Positions 36,831-45,476 of a stretch of DNA of 55,638 nucleotides are shown here, piece by piece. Below the pieces are notes generated by a model, which saw nothing but the letters and a program-made list of their open reading frames with translations, did not search any database and was not told where the DNA came from. Position numbers and translations under genes: made by a program. Every line of letters begins with the position of its first letter. The stretch's first letter is position 1. This DNA comes from an uncultured Roseburia sp. (lineage in GTDB: Bacteria > Bacillota > Clostridia > Lachnospirales > Lachnospiraceae), in assembly GCA_947088345.1 (NCBI GenBank), contig CAMUGE010000016.1, positions 1-55,638 of the forward strand, given 5' to 3'.

Positions 36831-37611
36831 TTTCTTCCATCTCCTTTGCAAGTTCCATATATTCTCCCGCGCTGCGTGCACTCTTCTTATGCGCCATAAT
36901 GGGTTTGCTGCTGTCCTGCGCCCATTCCACCTCGCTGTCTACACGTATGATATGCTCGAATACATGTACATTTTCTTCCTGTTTTAGTATTTCCAATGTC
37001 TGTTTATAATAATTCTTCCTGACATCAACTTTTGTAACCGCAATGCCCAGCAGCTGCAGCGATTCGTTGATCTTTTTGACATCCTCCAGAAATTCAAACA
37101 TATTTGCGACGCCAAACAGCCCCCATGGGCTTGCCTCCACCGGCATAACGACAAAATCGCTTGCACACAGTATATTCATCACCCATCCGCCGAGCGTAGG
37201 CGGTGCATCTATCAATATATAATCATAATTTCCGGACTCTTTCACAGGCTTTAAGATATTCTTCAGAATAAATTCCCGCTGCCATTTGGTAAAAAGTTCA
37301 TATTCGATTCCGCTCATCAATGTAGATGACGGAACAAGATCGAGATTCGGATAAGCGGTGTGCAAAATATAATCGCTCAGATCTTTCTGGTTTTTTACCG
37401 CATAATATAAATTTTTCTCGCCGGCTGCAAAGGAAAGAACTTCGTCCTCTGCAAAAAATGACAGGGAAAGATTTAACTGCATATCGCCGTCAATCAACAG
37501 GACTTTTTTCCCCCTTGCCGTCAGGGAGTATCCGATATTCGCGCAGGTTGTCGTCTTGCCGCTTCCACCCTTATTATTGGCAAACGCAATTGTCTTAAGC
37601 TTCTTCTCCAT
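36811..37611 (-). CDS. ParA/MinD-family ATPase, putative microcompartment positioning protein
   Basis: About 266 residues. Deviant Walker A NNKGGSGKTTTCANIG near residue 10, with the signature lysine of ParA proteins, Walker A' LLIDGDMQLNLSLSFF near 40 and Walker B YILIDAPPTLG near 118. Such ATPases move or space cargo on the nucleoid together with a small adaptor. The ATG at 37611 lies inside the DeoR gene end (17-base overlap) and the next small gene overlaps its stop, so it is translationally coupled to both. There is no ParB gene or parS-like site, which argues against plasmid or chromosome partitioning. Role in BMC distribution is inferred from the operon. Confidence 0.8.
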   Translation of the reverse strand: MEKKLKTIAFANNKGGSGKTTTCANIGYSLTARGKKVLLIDGDMQLNLSLSFFAEDEVLSFAAGEKNLYYAVKNQKDLSDYILHTAYPNLDLVPSSTLMSGIEYELFTKWQREFILKNILKPVKESGNYDYILIDAPPTLGGWVMNILCASDFVVMPVEASPWGLFGVANMFEFLEDVKKINESLQLLGIAVTKVDVRKNYYKQTLEILKQEENVHVFEHIIRVDSEVEWAQDSSKPIMAHKKSARSAGEYMELAKEMEENVRRIG

Positions 37612-38365
37612 ACAGGCACCTGATTCCCTTTTCCTCAAAAAATTTCAGCCACTCTTCCGACGGCTTTACATCAGTCACAACCAGATCAATCTCATCAAAC
37701 TGGCAGATCCTGGAAAATGCTATGCGTCCGAATTTTGTACAGTCAACGGCAAGAATTTTTTCTCTTGCCGAGTGCAGCATCGTCTGTTTGACCTGAGAAA
37801 ACAAATCGTTTGCATCCGTAATTCCTTTTTGCATGTCAATGCCTTTGCATGACAGGATTACTTTATCCGCATGAAAGGAAGCGATTTCCTCCATTGCCCT
37901 GGGTCCTACCAGAGCAAGATAATTTTCCTTTAATGTACCGCCGGTAGAAATAATATCCCATCCGTTTTTATCCGCAAGTTCCACAAGCACTTCAATTGAG
38001 TTTGTAATAATCGTCAGGCGTTCCTTGTCCTGCAGTGACTTCACAATTGACACTGCTGTCGTGCTCGGATCTAAAATAATATGGTCGCCATCCTCAATCA
38101 GCGCCGCAATCAGCGAGGCAATCTTTTGCTTTCCGGGCATGTTCTTTTTCTTTCGGACACTAAACGGAATGTCAATGTTGTTATTCTCGTTTAAAACAGC
38201 GCCGCCATAACTTTTGATTGCCATTCCCTCTTTGCCAAGCTTATCGAGGTCGCGCCGGATTGTCTCCTCAGATACGCCGAACAATTCCCCTAATTCACTG
38301 ACAACAACCTTTTTTTCATCAATCAGTTTTTCTAAAATAAGCGTCCGTCTCTCCGCTGCCAGCAT
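37595..38365 (-). CDS. DeoR-family transcriptional regulator of the BMC operon
   Basis: 256 residues: DeoR winged helix (KVVVSELGELFGVSEETIRRDLDKLGKEG near residue 18) and DeoRC sensor (ILDPSTTAVSIVKSL, ISTGGTLKENYLALVG, DCTKFGRIAFS). Ligand is probably a sugar phosphate such as a ketose-1-phosphate of the deoxyhexose pathway. Starts 15 bases after the PduT-like gene and overlaps the ParA gene, so it is produced with the system it most likely controls. Start supported by GGGATGG. Confidence 0.85.
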   Translation of the reverse strand: MLAAERRTLILEKLIDEKKVVVSELGELFGVSEETIRRDLDKLGKEGMAIKSYGGAVLNENNNIDIPFSVRKKKNMPGKQKIASLIAALIEDGDHIILDPSTTAVSIVKSLQDKERLTIITNSIEVLVELADKNGWDIISTGGTLKENYLALVGPRAMEEIASFHADKVILSCKGIDMQKGITDANDLFSQVKQTMLHSAREKILAVDCTKFGRIAFSRICQFDEIDLVVTDVKPSEEWLKFFEEKGIRCLYGEEA

Positions 38366-38380
38366 ATAAAATCCATCCCT

Positions 38381-38929
38381 TTACACTATGGTTTTGCAGA
38401 TCTGAGGGTCCGGATGCGCAATAACGGAAGAATCCAAAAACATCCCTTTTTCTCCCACAGAATTTTTTGCTTTTTCTATCGCGGATTCACAGGCAGCAAC
38501 CTCGCCGGTAATCAGCATATAGGACTTTCCGCACATACCTTTTGCAATTCGCAGTTCAATCAGCTGCACAATTGCTGTCTTTGCGGCAATATCGGCTGCT
38601 TCGATAATCGCTGCCGCATCATATGTTTCTAATATGCCCAGCGCGTTAACACTTTCAATCTGACTTGTTCCGTAGATGGCCGGAAAAATTGAATCATCAG
38701 GATTGCCAAGTACAAAACTGTCGATCAGCTGATCGGGCCTTGTTGTCTTTCCACGCTCTACGGCCGCATTTACTGCGCTCAAATCACCTTTAACCAATGC
38801 GATGTATTTTCCGGGACAGACAGTCTGCGCTTCGATAATCTCTACATCGGAGGTTTTTACCATCTGATCTGTCGCTGTGATTCCCGCCGACACTGTTTTA
38901 AATTCTATCATTCCGATTGCTGTATGCAT
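38381..38929 (-). CDS. pduT: PduT-like tandem BMC-domain shell protein with [Fe-S] pore
   Basis: 182 residues containing two BMC domains (about 1-88 and 95-180), so it forms pseudohexameric trimers. The first domain has the Cys of TVCPGKYIAL near residue 38, the residue that holds the central [4Fe-4S] cluster in PduT. It probably passes electrons across the shell together with PduS, whose gene ends two bases upstream. Confidence 0.93.
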   Translation of the reverse strand: MHTAIGMIEFKTVSAGITATDQMVKTSDVEIIEAQTVCPGKYIALVKGDLSAVNAAVERGKTTRPDQLIDSFVLGNPDDSIFPAIYGTSQIESVNALGILETYDAAAIIEAADIAAKTAIVQLIELRIAKGMCGKSYMLITGEVAACESAIEKAKNSVGEKGMFLDSSVIAHPDPQICKTIV

Positions 38930-38931
38930 GG

Positions 38932-40260
38932 TTATGATTCCCCTCCAATCATTACATAATGATCCGTTACCTCCGTCACCGTTCCCGCTATAGAGGCATG
39001 GATATTGACAGAAAGGCCGTCTCCTGACGCACCGACAATTGCGCCGCAGGATACCGTATCACCGGTTTTCACCGCCGGTTTTGCAGGCGCGCCGATATGC
39101 TGGGACAACAATATTTTTACTTCCTTAGCTCCTCTTACCCAATCGTCTAACGGCGCGTCTTTGTCATAGACGTCCAGCCCGAGTCTTGCTGACAATCGTG
39201 CCTCCGGCGCTCTTCTGTACTCCCTTGCCGGATTAACAGGATCTGCCGTAACTGCGGGCGGCTTTAATCCCTCTTTGCGAAGTCCGTTTTTGTACTGCGC
39301 CATAATGCTTCTTGGCGAGAGGCCCTGCGGGCAGCTGTACAGCTCGCAAAGTCCGCACGAACTGCAGAACATGGTATTGATAAACGGCTCCAATGTCTGA
39401 AAATCCCGATTCGCCGCTGCACGCATAAACAGATGCGGTTCGATCGGATGTCCCAGCGCATGCCGGGGACACAGGTCGGTACATGTCTCGCACTGACAGC
39501 ACGAGGACGCCGCTCTTGCAATCGCATTTGCAATATTCGGTTTTTTTCGATAGACCAGCGTATGGTCCTGCGGCAGTACAATCACCGCATTCGTCGTTTT
39601 TGTGACAGGCTGGTATTCCGTACCGAAATTTCCCATCATCGGCCCGCCCAACAGATAAACCGGATGTTTTGTCGTAATTGCGCCCGCCATTGCGACCACA
39701 TCGCGTATCCTTGTACCGATGGGCACGCGCACTGTAATCGGATGCTCGACTTCCCCAACAACCGATACACATTTATCCGTCACCGGATGCTGTTCGAAAA
39801 CCGCCCGGTAAACATTAAACAATGTCTCTACATTAAATACCGCAACACCGCATTCAATTGGCAGTCCGCCCGGTCGCACAACTTTCCCGGTCGCCTCATA
39901 GATTAAGACAACCTCGTCTCCCATCGGGTATGCACCCGGAAGTTTGTGAATTTTAATTACGGGATACTCCCCTATGTATTCTTCCAGTGCGGTAACGGTA
40001 CTCTTATATTCCTCTTTTATTCCGATAATTGCTTCTTTTACGTGAAGTGTCTCCGCAATCAAAGCAAATGCTTTCAAAATTTCCTGCGCATGCTCTTTCA
40101 GCAGCTGTCTGTGCAGTTTTAAGAGCGGTTCACATTCCGCGCAGTTCATAAGGATGGTATCGGCTTTCTCCGAGAGCTTGCCGTAAGTCGGAAATCCTGC
40201 TCCGCCGGCTCCGACGATACCGTTTTCCTTTAGGATCTGACTTAATTTATCAATTTCCAT
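38932..40260 (-). CDS. pduS: PduS-like (RnfC-type) flavo-iron-sulfur protein
   Basis: 442 residues. RnfC-like N-terminal part (GIVGAGGAGFPTYGKL, NCAECEPLL), SLBB-like middle, two [4Fe-4S] clusters (CQCETCTDLCP near 260 and CSSCGLCELYSCP near 305) and a C-terminal barrel-sandwich domain. In cobalamin-dependent Pdu systems PduS reduces corrinoid; here the dehydratase uses a glycyl radical, so PduS more likely recycles NAD or supplies electrons to the radical SAM activase through PduT. That role is inferred. Confidence 0.9.
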   Translation of the reverse strand: MEIDKLSQILKENGIVGAGGAGFPTYGKLSEKADTILMNCAECEPLLKLHRQLLKEHAQEILKAFALIAETLHVKEAIIGIKEEYKSTVTALEEYIGEYPVIKIHKLPGAYPMGDEVVLIYEATGKVVRPGGLPIECGVAVFNVETLFNVYRAVFEQHPVTDKCVSVVGEVEHPITVRVPIGTRIRDVVAMAGAITTKHPVYLLGGPMMGNFGTEYQPVTKTTNAVIVLPQDHTLVYRKKPNIANAIARAASSCCQCETCTDLCPRHALGHPIEPHLFMRAAANRDFQTLEPFINTMFCSSCGLCELYSCPQGLSPRSIMAQYKNGLRKEGLKPPAVTADPVNPAREYRRAPEARLSARLGLDVYDKDAPLDDWVRGAKEVKILLSQHIGAPAKPAVKTGDTVSCGAIVGASGDGLSVNIHASIAGTVTEVTDHYVMIGGES

Positions 40261-40266
40261 AACCGT

Positions 40267-40533
40267 TTACACCAACTTTCCAATGTCATCGATAATTCCA
40301 ACTATAGCAGCGTCAATCGGTGAATCCGGCATCCCGCATCCGATGCGCGCCGCACTTCCCTGTGCCACCAGAACATATTCTCCTATGCCTGCCCCGATAT
40401 TGTCAATTGCCACCAACTGGCTGCTCTCACTATTCATGGTGTGGATCGGCTCGATCACCATAAATTTATTGCCGATCAGGTTATCCTGTTTACGGGTTGA
40501 AACGATACTTCCGGTTACTTTTCCTATAATCAT
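40267..40533 (-). CDS. pduN: Pentameric shell vertex protein (EutN/CcmL family)
   Basis: 88 residues of the BMC-P (Pfam 03319) family: IIGKVTGSIVSTRKQ start, GIGEYVLVAQGSAAR and PIDAAIVGIID. Five copies cap each vertex of the shell. Single copy here, between pduL and pduS. Confidence 0.93.
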   Translation of the reverse strand: MIIGKVTGSIVSTRKQDNLIGNKFMVIEPIHTMNSESSQLVAIDNIGAGIGEYVLVAQGSAARIGCGMPDSPIDAAIVGIIDDIGKLV

Positions 40534-40601
40534 TTCTATCCCTCGATTCTTGTTTTCATTTCAAAGTGTGTCTGAAAAATATTTTCAGACACACCTTTTT
40601 C

Positions 40602-41258
40602 TTATTGTTTCAGAATCGACACATGGTCGCCGCATTTAATTTCGCTGGCGTTTGCTTCGTCTGTGTCGATATGCATTTCCAATGTAAAACTTTCGTCTAC
40701 GCGGATTTTTACTCTGTCAAATGTTGTTCCCCGTTCATTGTCCATTTTTACGCTGACATAATCGCCGTCGCCTACGCCGCAGGCCGCCGCGTCCGCCGGG
40801 GACATATGGATATGTCTTGCTGCAATAATACAGCCCTCTTTGCAGTATATCGCACCTTTTGGACCTACAATTGCAATCGGTGCAGATTCTTTTGTGTCGC
40901 CGGATTCACGTACCGGCACGCTGATTCCTAATTTTCTCGCATCTGTCTGGCTGATCTCTACCTGGGTCGCTTTACGGACAGGCCCTAAGACTCTGACATT
41001 CTCGATCGCCCTTAATTTCAGACCAACAATCGTACAGCATTCGTTGGATGCAAACTGACCGCCCATCAGCTCTTTTTTCTTTGTCAGCTGATAGCCCGGT
41101 CCGAATAGTGTCTCCACATCCTCCTGCGTCAGATGGATATGACGGTTACTTACGCCAACCGGCACCAAAAAACCGTTTCCTTTTTCCTTTCCGCTTTGAA
41201 TGCTGGATAAGATGATCCTTGTCAATGCTTCTATTTCATGCTTTTCCAACCTGTTCAC
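40602..41258 (-). CDS. pduL: PduL-type phosphate propanoyltransferase
   Basis: 218 residues with two PduL domains. Zinc-binding VSNRHIHLTQEDVETLFG near residue 35 and AARHIHMSPADA near 145; FASNECC and GPVRKATQVE are conserved too. Converts propionyl-CoA to propionyl phosphate and recycles CoA inside the shell. The N-terminal ~25 residues (KHEIEALTRIILSSIQSG) form an amphipathic helix that serves as encapsulation peptide in other PduL proteins. Confidence 0.92.
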   Translation of the reverse strand: MNRLEKHEIEALTRIILSSIQSGKEKGNGFLVPVGVSNRHIHLTQEDVETLFGPGYQLTKKKELMGGQFASNECCTIVGLKLRAIENVRVLGPVRKATQVEISQTDARKLGISVPVRESGDTKESAPIAIVGPKGAIYCKEGCIIAARHIHMSPADAAACGVGDGDYVSVKMDNERGTTFDRVKIRVDESFTLEMHIDTDEANASEIKCGDHVSILKQ

Positions 41259-41317
41259 CTGCCACTTTCGTTATATCCAGAACCCGCGGCAAGGCGGGTT
41301 CTGCCACCTGAAATGTT

Positions 41318-41596
41318 TTATTTTATTTTCGGAAGTATTCCCTCTACGTCTGTGTGCGGTCTTGGGATTACATGCTGTGCTACCAGTTCGCCGAGTCTCT
41401 CTGCATTTGCAGCGCCTGCTTCCACTGCCGATTTTACGGCTCCTACGTCGCCGCGTACCATTACGGTTACAAGTCCGGAACCGATTTTCTCTGTTCCGAC
41501 CAGATTTACGTTTGCTGCTTTGCACATGGTATCCGCTGCTTCAATTGCAGCCGTAAGTCCTCTTGTCTCTACCATTCCCAATGCTTCCTGTGCCAT
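41318..41596 (-). CDS. Hexameric BMC shell protein (PduA/PduJ type), copy 1
   Basis: 92 residues, single BMC domain. [19 protein letters not shown] start, central pore loop [14 protein letters not shown] and [12 protein letters not shown] end. One of the main facet tiles. Nearly identical to the copy at 42113-42394 (about a dozen differences), so a recent duplication or gene conversion is likely. Confidence 0.95.
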   Translation of the reverse strand: MAQEALGMVETRGLTAAIEAADTMCKAANVNLVGTEKIGSGLVTVMVRGDVGAVKSAVEAGAANAERLGELVAQHVIPRPHTDVEGILPKIK

Positions 41597-41749
41597 TTTA
41601 AAGTTCCTCCTTTATTCTGATTGCGGCTTGGGACGCCAATTCGCTGTATGTACTGCTCAGCTGTCTGCTGCTCTGTAATCAGCGCCCAAACCGCCCGCTC
41701 TTATTTCTGTTTTTTGACTGTACCGATACCGCATATTTTGCGGAAGTTG
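41597..41749. other. Gap inside the shell gene cluster
   Basis: Unusually wide gap in a compact operon. A frame on the minus strand reads ALITEQQTAEQYIQRIGVP, which looks coding, but it follows a stop and has no start codon. Probably a remnant or chance; otherwise only the ribosome binding site (AAGGAGGAAC) of the shell gene is seen. Confidence 0.25.
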
Positions 41750-42106
41750 CTATTGTTCTTGACTGTCCGTTTCCTGACTCTCAGGAGGTTGTGCTTTCAT
41801 CTCTTCCAACTGCCTTTGGATACGTTTGGCGCTAAGCGCTACCATTTTGCGTATCTCGTCGCTTGGAGCTGCTATGACGCCGGATGCTGCCAGAATATGG
41901 TTGTTCTGCCTGCAGAGGTCTTTTGCCGCTTCTACCGATGCTTTTACATCTGCAACATCGCCTTCCACAATCACAGTCACCAGTCTTCCGCCCAGTTTAC
42001 GCTCCCATGTGACAAGCGTTACTCCCGCCGCTTTGCACATCGCATCCAGAGAATCGACCGCGGCAACTACGCCGGAAACTTCAATCAGTCCATATGATGT
42101 ACCCAT
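41750..42106 (-). CDS. BMC-domain shell protein with C-terminal extension (PduK-like)
   Basis: 118 residues. A BMC domain (SYGLIEVSGVVAAVDSLDAM to about residue 85) is followed by a ~30-residue helical and acidic tail rich in Glu and Gln. The tail lacks the Cys cluster of true PduK. Probably a minor hexamer that binds other components through its tail. Seven bases after the PduA-type copy 2. Confidence 0.85.
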   Translation of the reverse strand: MGTSYGLIEVSGVVAAVDSLDAMCKAAGVTLVTWERKLGGRLVTVIVEGDVADVKASVEAAKDLCRQNNHILAASGVIAAPSDEIRKMVALSAKRIQRQLEEMKAQPPESQETDSQEQ

Positions 42107-42112
42107 ACGCGT

Positions 42113-42394
42113 TTAAGCCTTTGGAAATCCCGGAAGAATTTTCTCAACATCAGTATGCGGCCTCGGAATGACATGCTGCGCTACCAGCTCGCCGAGACGT
42201 GTCGCGCTTGCAGCGCCAGCCTCTACCGCTGCCTTTACTGCGCCTACATCTCCGCGTACCATTACGGTTACAAGTCCGGAACCGATTTTTTCTGTTCCGA
42301 TCAATGTAACTTCCGCAGATTTTGTCATTGCATCAGCAGCCTCAATCGCTGCCGTAAGTCCTCTTGTTTCTACCATTCCCAATGCTTCCTGTGA
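42113..42394 (-). CDS. Hexameric BMC shell protein (PduA/PduJ type), copy 2
   Basis: 93 residues, BMC domain with the same pore motif [14 protein letters not shown] as copy 1. The ATG at 42394 with a GAGGAA site is used; the longer frame to 42433 is upstream-gene sequence. Major facet protein. Confidence 0.95.
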   Translation of the reverse strand, partial: SQEALGMVETRGLTAAIEAADAMTKSAEVTLIGTEKIGSGLVTVMVRGDVGAVKAAVEAGAASATRLGELVAQHVIPRPHTDVEKILPGFPKA

Positions 42395-42413
42395 CATTTT
42401 TATTCCTCGCTTT

Positions 42414-42731
42414 CTAATTTGTGTCAAACGCACAAATACCTAACATTTTTAATGTGTCCTGAGTCGGTCTTGGAATGACATGGCTCACAACGACGCCAGT
42501 CAGTTCCTCTGCTGTCTGTCTGCCTGCTTCTACTGCCGCAGTTACATCCTCCACGCTCCCCCGAAACTTTATCGTTACAAGAAGCGGCACCGGAAGTGAA
42601 TCTGCATTTGCGGGCTTGTTTTTATCAAACGGCTCCAATGTGACATTCGCCGCCTTGCAGCCTGCATCGGCCGCAATAAATGCACAGACAAGACCATAAA
42701 CCTCTAATATTCCTACTGCTCTCTCGTCCAT
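42414..42731 (-). CDS. Divergent hexameric BMC shell protein
   Basis: 105 residues. BMC domain beginning [18 protein letters not shown], with a longer central loop ([16 protein letters not shown]) than PduA-type proteins, and [11 protein letters not shown] near the end. The enlarged loop should change the pore. Located between the zinc alcohol dehydrogenase and copy 2. Confidence 0.88.
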   Translation of the reverse strand: MDERAVGILEVYGLVCAFIAADAGCKAANVTLEPFDKNKPANADSLPVPLLVTIKFRGSVEDVTAAVEAGRQTAEELTGVVVSHVIPRPTQDTLKMLGICAFDTN

Positions 42732-42764
42732 CCAGCCGGCTCCTTTCTATCTGTCTGATCCGGA

Positions 42765-43970
42765 TTAATCCATCATAACCGCGATCTTAAGTCCGGTCAT
42801 CGCAAGATTTTTCCGATATGCCTCGTTGATCTGGCTTAACGGATATTTATCTGTGATCAGCTCATTAATTGGAAGCCCGATTGCTTTTGCACTCTTTAAG
42901 AAATCAAATGTGGTCGCGTAATCTCTCAATGTGTAAACCCAGCTTCCGACTGTCGTGATTTCTTTGGAGCAGATATCAAAATGCGGATTAATGGTTGCAT
43001 CGCCGCCGTTGATGAAAAATCCAAGCTCACATAAACCGCCGCCGTTGCGGATAAATTTGTAAATATTTGCGTGTCCTGCCGGAGAACCAGTACACTGGAA
43101 CGCAAAGTCCGCCAGATGGCCGTCAAACTGTGCCTTAACTCCTTCTGTCAGGCCCTCGATTCCATTGAAATCCTTGAAATTCGCGGAACCTGACGCGCCA
43201 AGTCTTTTTGCAAATTCAAGTCGTCCCTCGTTGCCGTCAACCGCTACGATATTGTTGATTCCCATCGTCTTTAATATGGCGATACAGATCAGACCGATCG
43301 GTCCGCAGCCCTGTACGACAACACGGCTGTTGAATCTTAATATATTGGTTGATTTCGCACGCTCTACTGCATGAACAAGTACGGCGCAAGGCTCAATTAA
43401 AATCCGGGAGTCCAGATCCAGATCACTTACATTGAAAAATGTGGAACCGCCGCGGATAAAGATATAGTCGGAAAACCATCCGTTTAAATGGATGTCGTCA
43501 TCCGGAAGCAGACCGTATACGTCGGCGCCGCCGACATTCTGCTTGTTTAAGTCAAACATTGTGATATCCGGGTTATCTTTAAATATCATACAGGTTACAA
43601 CTTTATCGCCAACTTTTACCGGTTTTCCGGCGCTGTCAACTTTTACATTCTTACCCAGTTTAACAATCTCCCCGGTTCCCTCATGTCCCAGCGCAACCGG
43701 TATCAGTCCGAACGGATCGCGCTTAAATTCGTGTGCATCGGTACCGCAGATTCCGCAGCCTTCTACTTTTACAAGAATATCGTCGTCCCCGACTTCCGGA
43801 ATCGGAAATTCTTTTATTTCAAAATTCTCTAAGGATGTAAGCATTGCAACATGCGCTGTCCTTGGAATTGCATTGCCCGCAGAAGATACGCCGGATGAAA
43901 CAGGAGAACCTGAAATACTGTTTAACACCTGTTTTACAATGGCTTCCACCGCTGATGCGTTCATATCCAT
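42765..43970 (-). CDS. Zinc-dependent alcohol dehydrogenase, BMC cargo
   Basis: 401 residues of the medium-chain zinc family: GCGICGTDAHEF, GHEGTGE near residue 100 and GCGPIGLICIA near 230. The first ~20 residues (NASAVEAIVKQVLNSISGS) form an amphipathic helix joined by a Ser/Gly linker, typical of encapsulation peptides. The normal structural four-Cys lobe is replaced by a loop without that cluster. It probably regenerates NAD by reducing propionaldehyde to 1-propanol or lactaldehyde to propanediol, taking the place of iron-type PduQ. Confidence 0.85.
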   Translation of the reverse strand: MDMNASAVEAIVKQVLNSISGSPVSSGVSSAGNAIPRTAHVAMLTSLENFEIKEFPIPEVGDDDILVKVEGCGICGTDAHEFKRDPFGLIPVALGHEGTGEIVKLGKNVKVDSAGKPVKVGDKVVTCMIFKDNPDITMFDLNKQNVGGADVYGLLPDDDIHLNGWFSDYIFIRGGSTFFNVSDLDLDSRILIEPCAVLVHAVERAKSTNILRFNSRVVVQGCGPIGLICIAILKTMGINNIVAVDGNEGRLEFAKRLGASGSANFKDFNGIEGLTEGVKAQFDGHLADFAFQCTGSPAGHANIYKFIRNGGGLCELGFFINGGDATINPHFDICSKEITTVGSWVYTLRDYATTFDFLKSAKAIGLPINELITDKYPLSQINEAYRKNLAMTGLKIAVMMD

Positions 43971-44043
43971 TTTCTGTTACCTCCTAAAAATATATTGTAA
44001 AACCCCCAAAAACATTTCTTAATCTGATTATTCTGTCTGACTC

Positions 44044-44101
44044 CAATGAATCCGATCGGATTCATTGTATCCTAACGGATTCATTGTATCCTAACGGATA
44101 C
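44044..44101 (-). repeat. 24-bp palindrome plus 19-bp tandem repeat between cargo genes
   Basis: 44044-44067 is a perfect 24-bp palindrome centred on CCGATCGG. A 19-bp unit (CGGATTCATTGTATCCTAA) occurs at 44057-44075 and 44076-44094 with a partial third copy to 44101. The last copy overlaps the final codons and stop of the aldehyde dehydrogenase gene. In RNA it folds as consecutive hairpins and may set mRNA processing or stability. Confidence 0.75.
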
Positions 44102-45476
44102 AAAGGCTGTCTGACATCGTGCAGCGTCTGCGTTTTGTAAAAGTCGCTGCGCTTGTTAAGCCTTCGCCGGTACGGCTTGCAATCGTAAAGGTCGGGAAGC
44201 CCTCCCCGCCGAATCCGAGCGCCGCATAAGACGGCCCGTTCTTTACAAGAATTGCTGTGTCAAGCGCCCTTGCATACTCGGTAATACGATCGACGTTCTT
44301 GGAATGGATATGTGCGGAATGGCGGTTGCCATGTTCTAACCACACGGCCTGTTCCACCGCATCTTTGAAATTTTTCGCGCGCACAACGCCCAAAATCGGC
44401 ATCATCAGTTCTTCTGCAATCAACGGATGCTCCTTTGGCCCCTCAAATGTGATACAGCGAATATTATCCGGCACATCTACTCCTACCATTTTTAATAACG
44501 CCTTTGCGCTTCTTCCGACACATTTACGGTTTAGCGCGCCTTTTTCTGTAAATACGGTTGCCACAAGGCGATCCTGTATATCTTTGGAGGCAAGGTAACA
44601 TCCCTGCTCTTCCACCATATATCTCATCAGCTCGTCACAGATCCCGTCTACCGCGATAATTTCTTTTTCTGCAATACATGGCAGATTGTTATCGAAAGTA
44701 CATCCGTTTACGATATCCTCCGCTGCTTTTCGAATATCGGCTGTCTCGTCAACCAGAGCCGGCGGATTACCTGCGCCTGCGCCGATCCCTCGCTTGCCGC
44801 TTGAGAGCACGGCTGTCACGACGCCCGGACCCCCTGTTGCAACAAGAAGCGGAATGTCTTTGTGTTTCATCATAACGGCGCTTGAATCAAGCGTCGGTTT
44901 TTCTACCGTACATGCGATATTGTCCGGCCCGCCAGCTTCCATGGAAGCTTCGTTGATCAGATTGATCGCAAATATTGTTGTTCGAATTGCCTGCGGATGC
45001 GGATTAAATACTACGGTATTTCCACCGGCAAGCATTCCGATTGTGTTGCAGAGAACAGTCTCGCTTGGGTTGGTACATGGGGTAATCGCACCGATCACAC
45101 CAAATGGTCCCATCTCAATTAAGGTAAGTCCTCTGTCCCCCGACCATGCCTCTGTCCTGATATCTTCCGTTCCCGGTGTTTTTTCCGCTACCAGAAGATG
45201 TTTTAAAATTTTATCGCCGACATTGCCCATGCCTGTCTCATCGACTCCCATGCGTGCAAATGTCTCGGCGTTCTCTTTGATTTTTGTGCGGATACAGGAA
45301 ATAATTTTTTCACGCTGGTCCATTGACATCACGCGAACTACTTTCTGTGCCGCTTTTGCTTTTTCTATCGCCGTATTCATATCGGAAAACACGCCATGCA
45401 TCCCGGCAACGCCGCTGCTCAACTGCATTTTTGCCATGACCTCTCCGACAATACTCTTGATCTGGCTCTCTGTCAT
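44091..45476 (-). CDS. pduP: CoA-acylating propionaldehyde dehydrogenase (PduP-like)
   Basis: About 461 residues. N-terminal encapsulation peptide (MTESQIKSIVGEVMAKMQ), then the aldehyde dehydrogenase fold: GVIGAITPCTNPSETV near residue 130, ATGGPGVVTAVL near 210 and catalytic Cys in NNLPCIAEKEII near 265. Produces propionyl-CoA and NADH inside the shell. The ATG at 45476 shares ATGA with the stop of the DUF336 gene; the TTG two codons earlier is less likely. Confidence 0.93.
   Translation of the reverse strand: MTESQIKSIVGEVMAKMQLSSGVAGMHGVFSDMNTAIEKAKAAQKVVRVMSMDQREKIISCIRTKIKENAETFARMGVDETGMGNVGDKILKHLLVAEKTPGTEDIRTEAWSGDRGLTLIEMGPFGVIGAITPCTNPSETVLCNTIGMLAGGNTVVFNPHPQAIRTTIFAINLINEASMEAGGPDNIACTVEKPTLDSSAVMMKHKDIPLLVATGGPGVVTAVLSSGKRGIGAGAGNPPALVDETADIRKAAEDIVNGCTFDNNLPCIAEKEIIAVDGICDELMRYMVEEQGCYLASKDIQDRLVATVFTEKGALNRKCVGRSAKALLKMVGVDVPDNIRCITFEGPKEHPLIAEELMMPILGVVRAKNFKDAVEQAVWLEHGNRHSAHIHSKNVDRITEYARALDTAILVKNGPSYAALGFGGEGFPTFTIASRTGEGLTSAATFTKRRRCTMSDSLCIR

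Noticed and set aside
36811-37611. ParA gene as sign of an integrated plasmid
   Set aside because: No ParB, replication or mobilisation gene nearby; the gene is translationally coupled to a BMC regulator.
41621-41706. Possible small gene in the gap between shell genes (ALITEQQTAEQYIQRIGVP)
   Set aside because: No start codon and a stop codon directly before it; kept only as a possible remnant.
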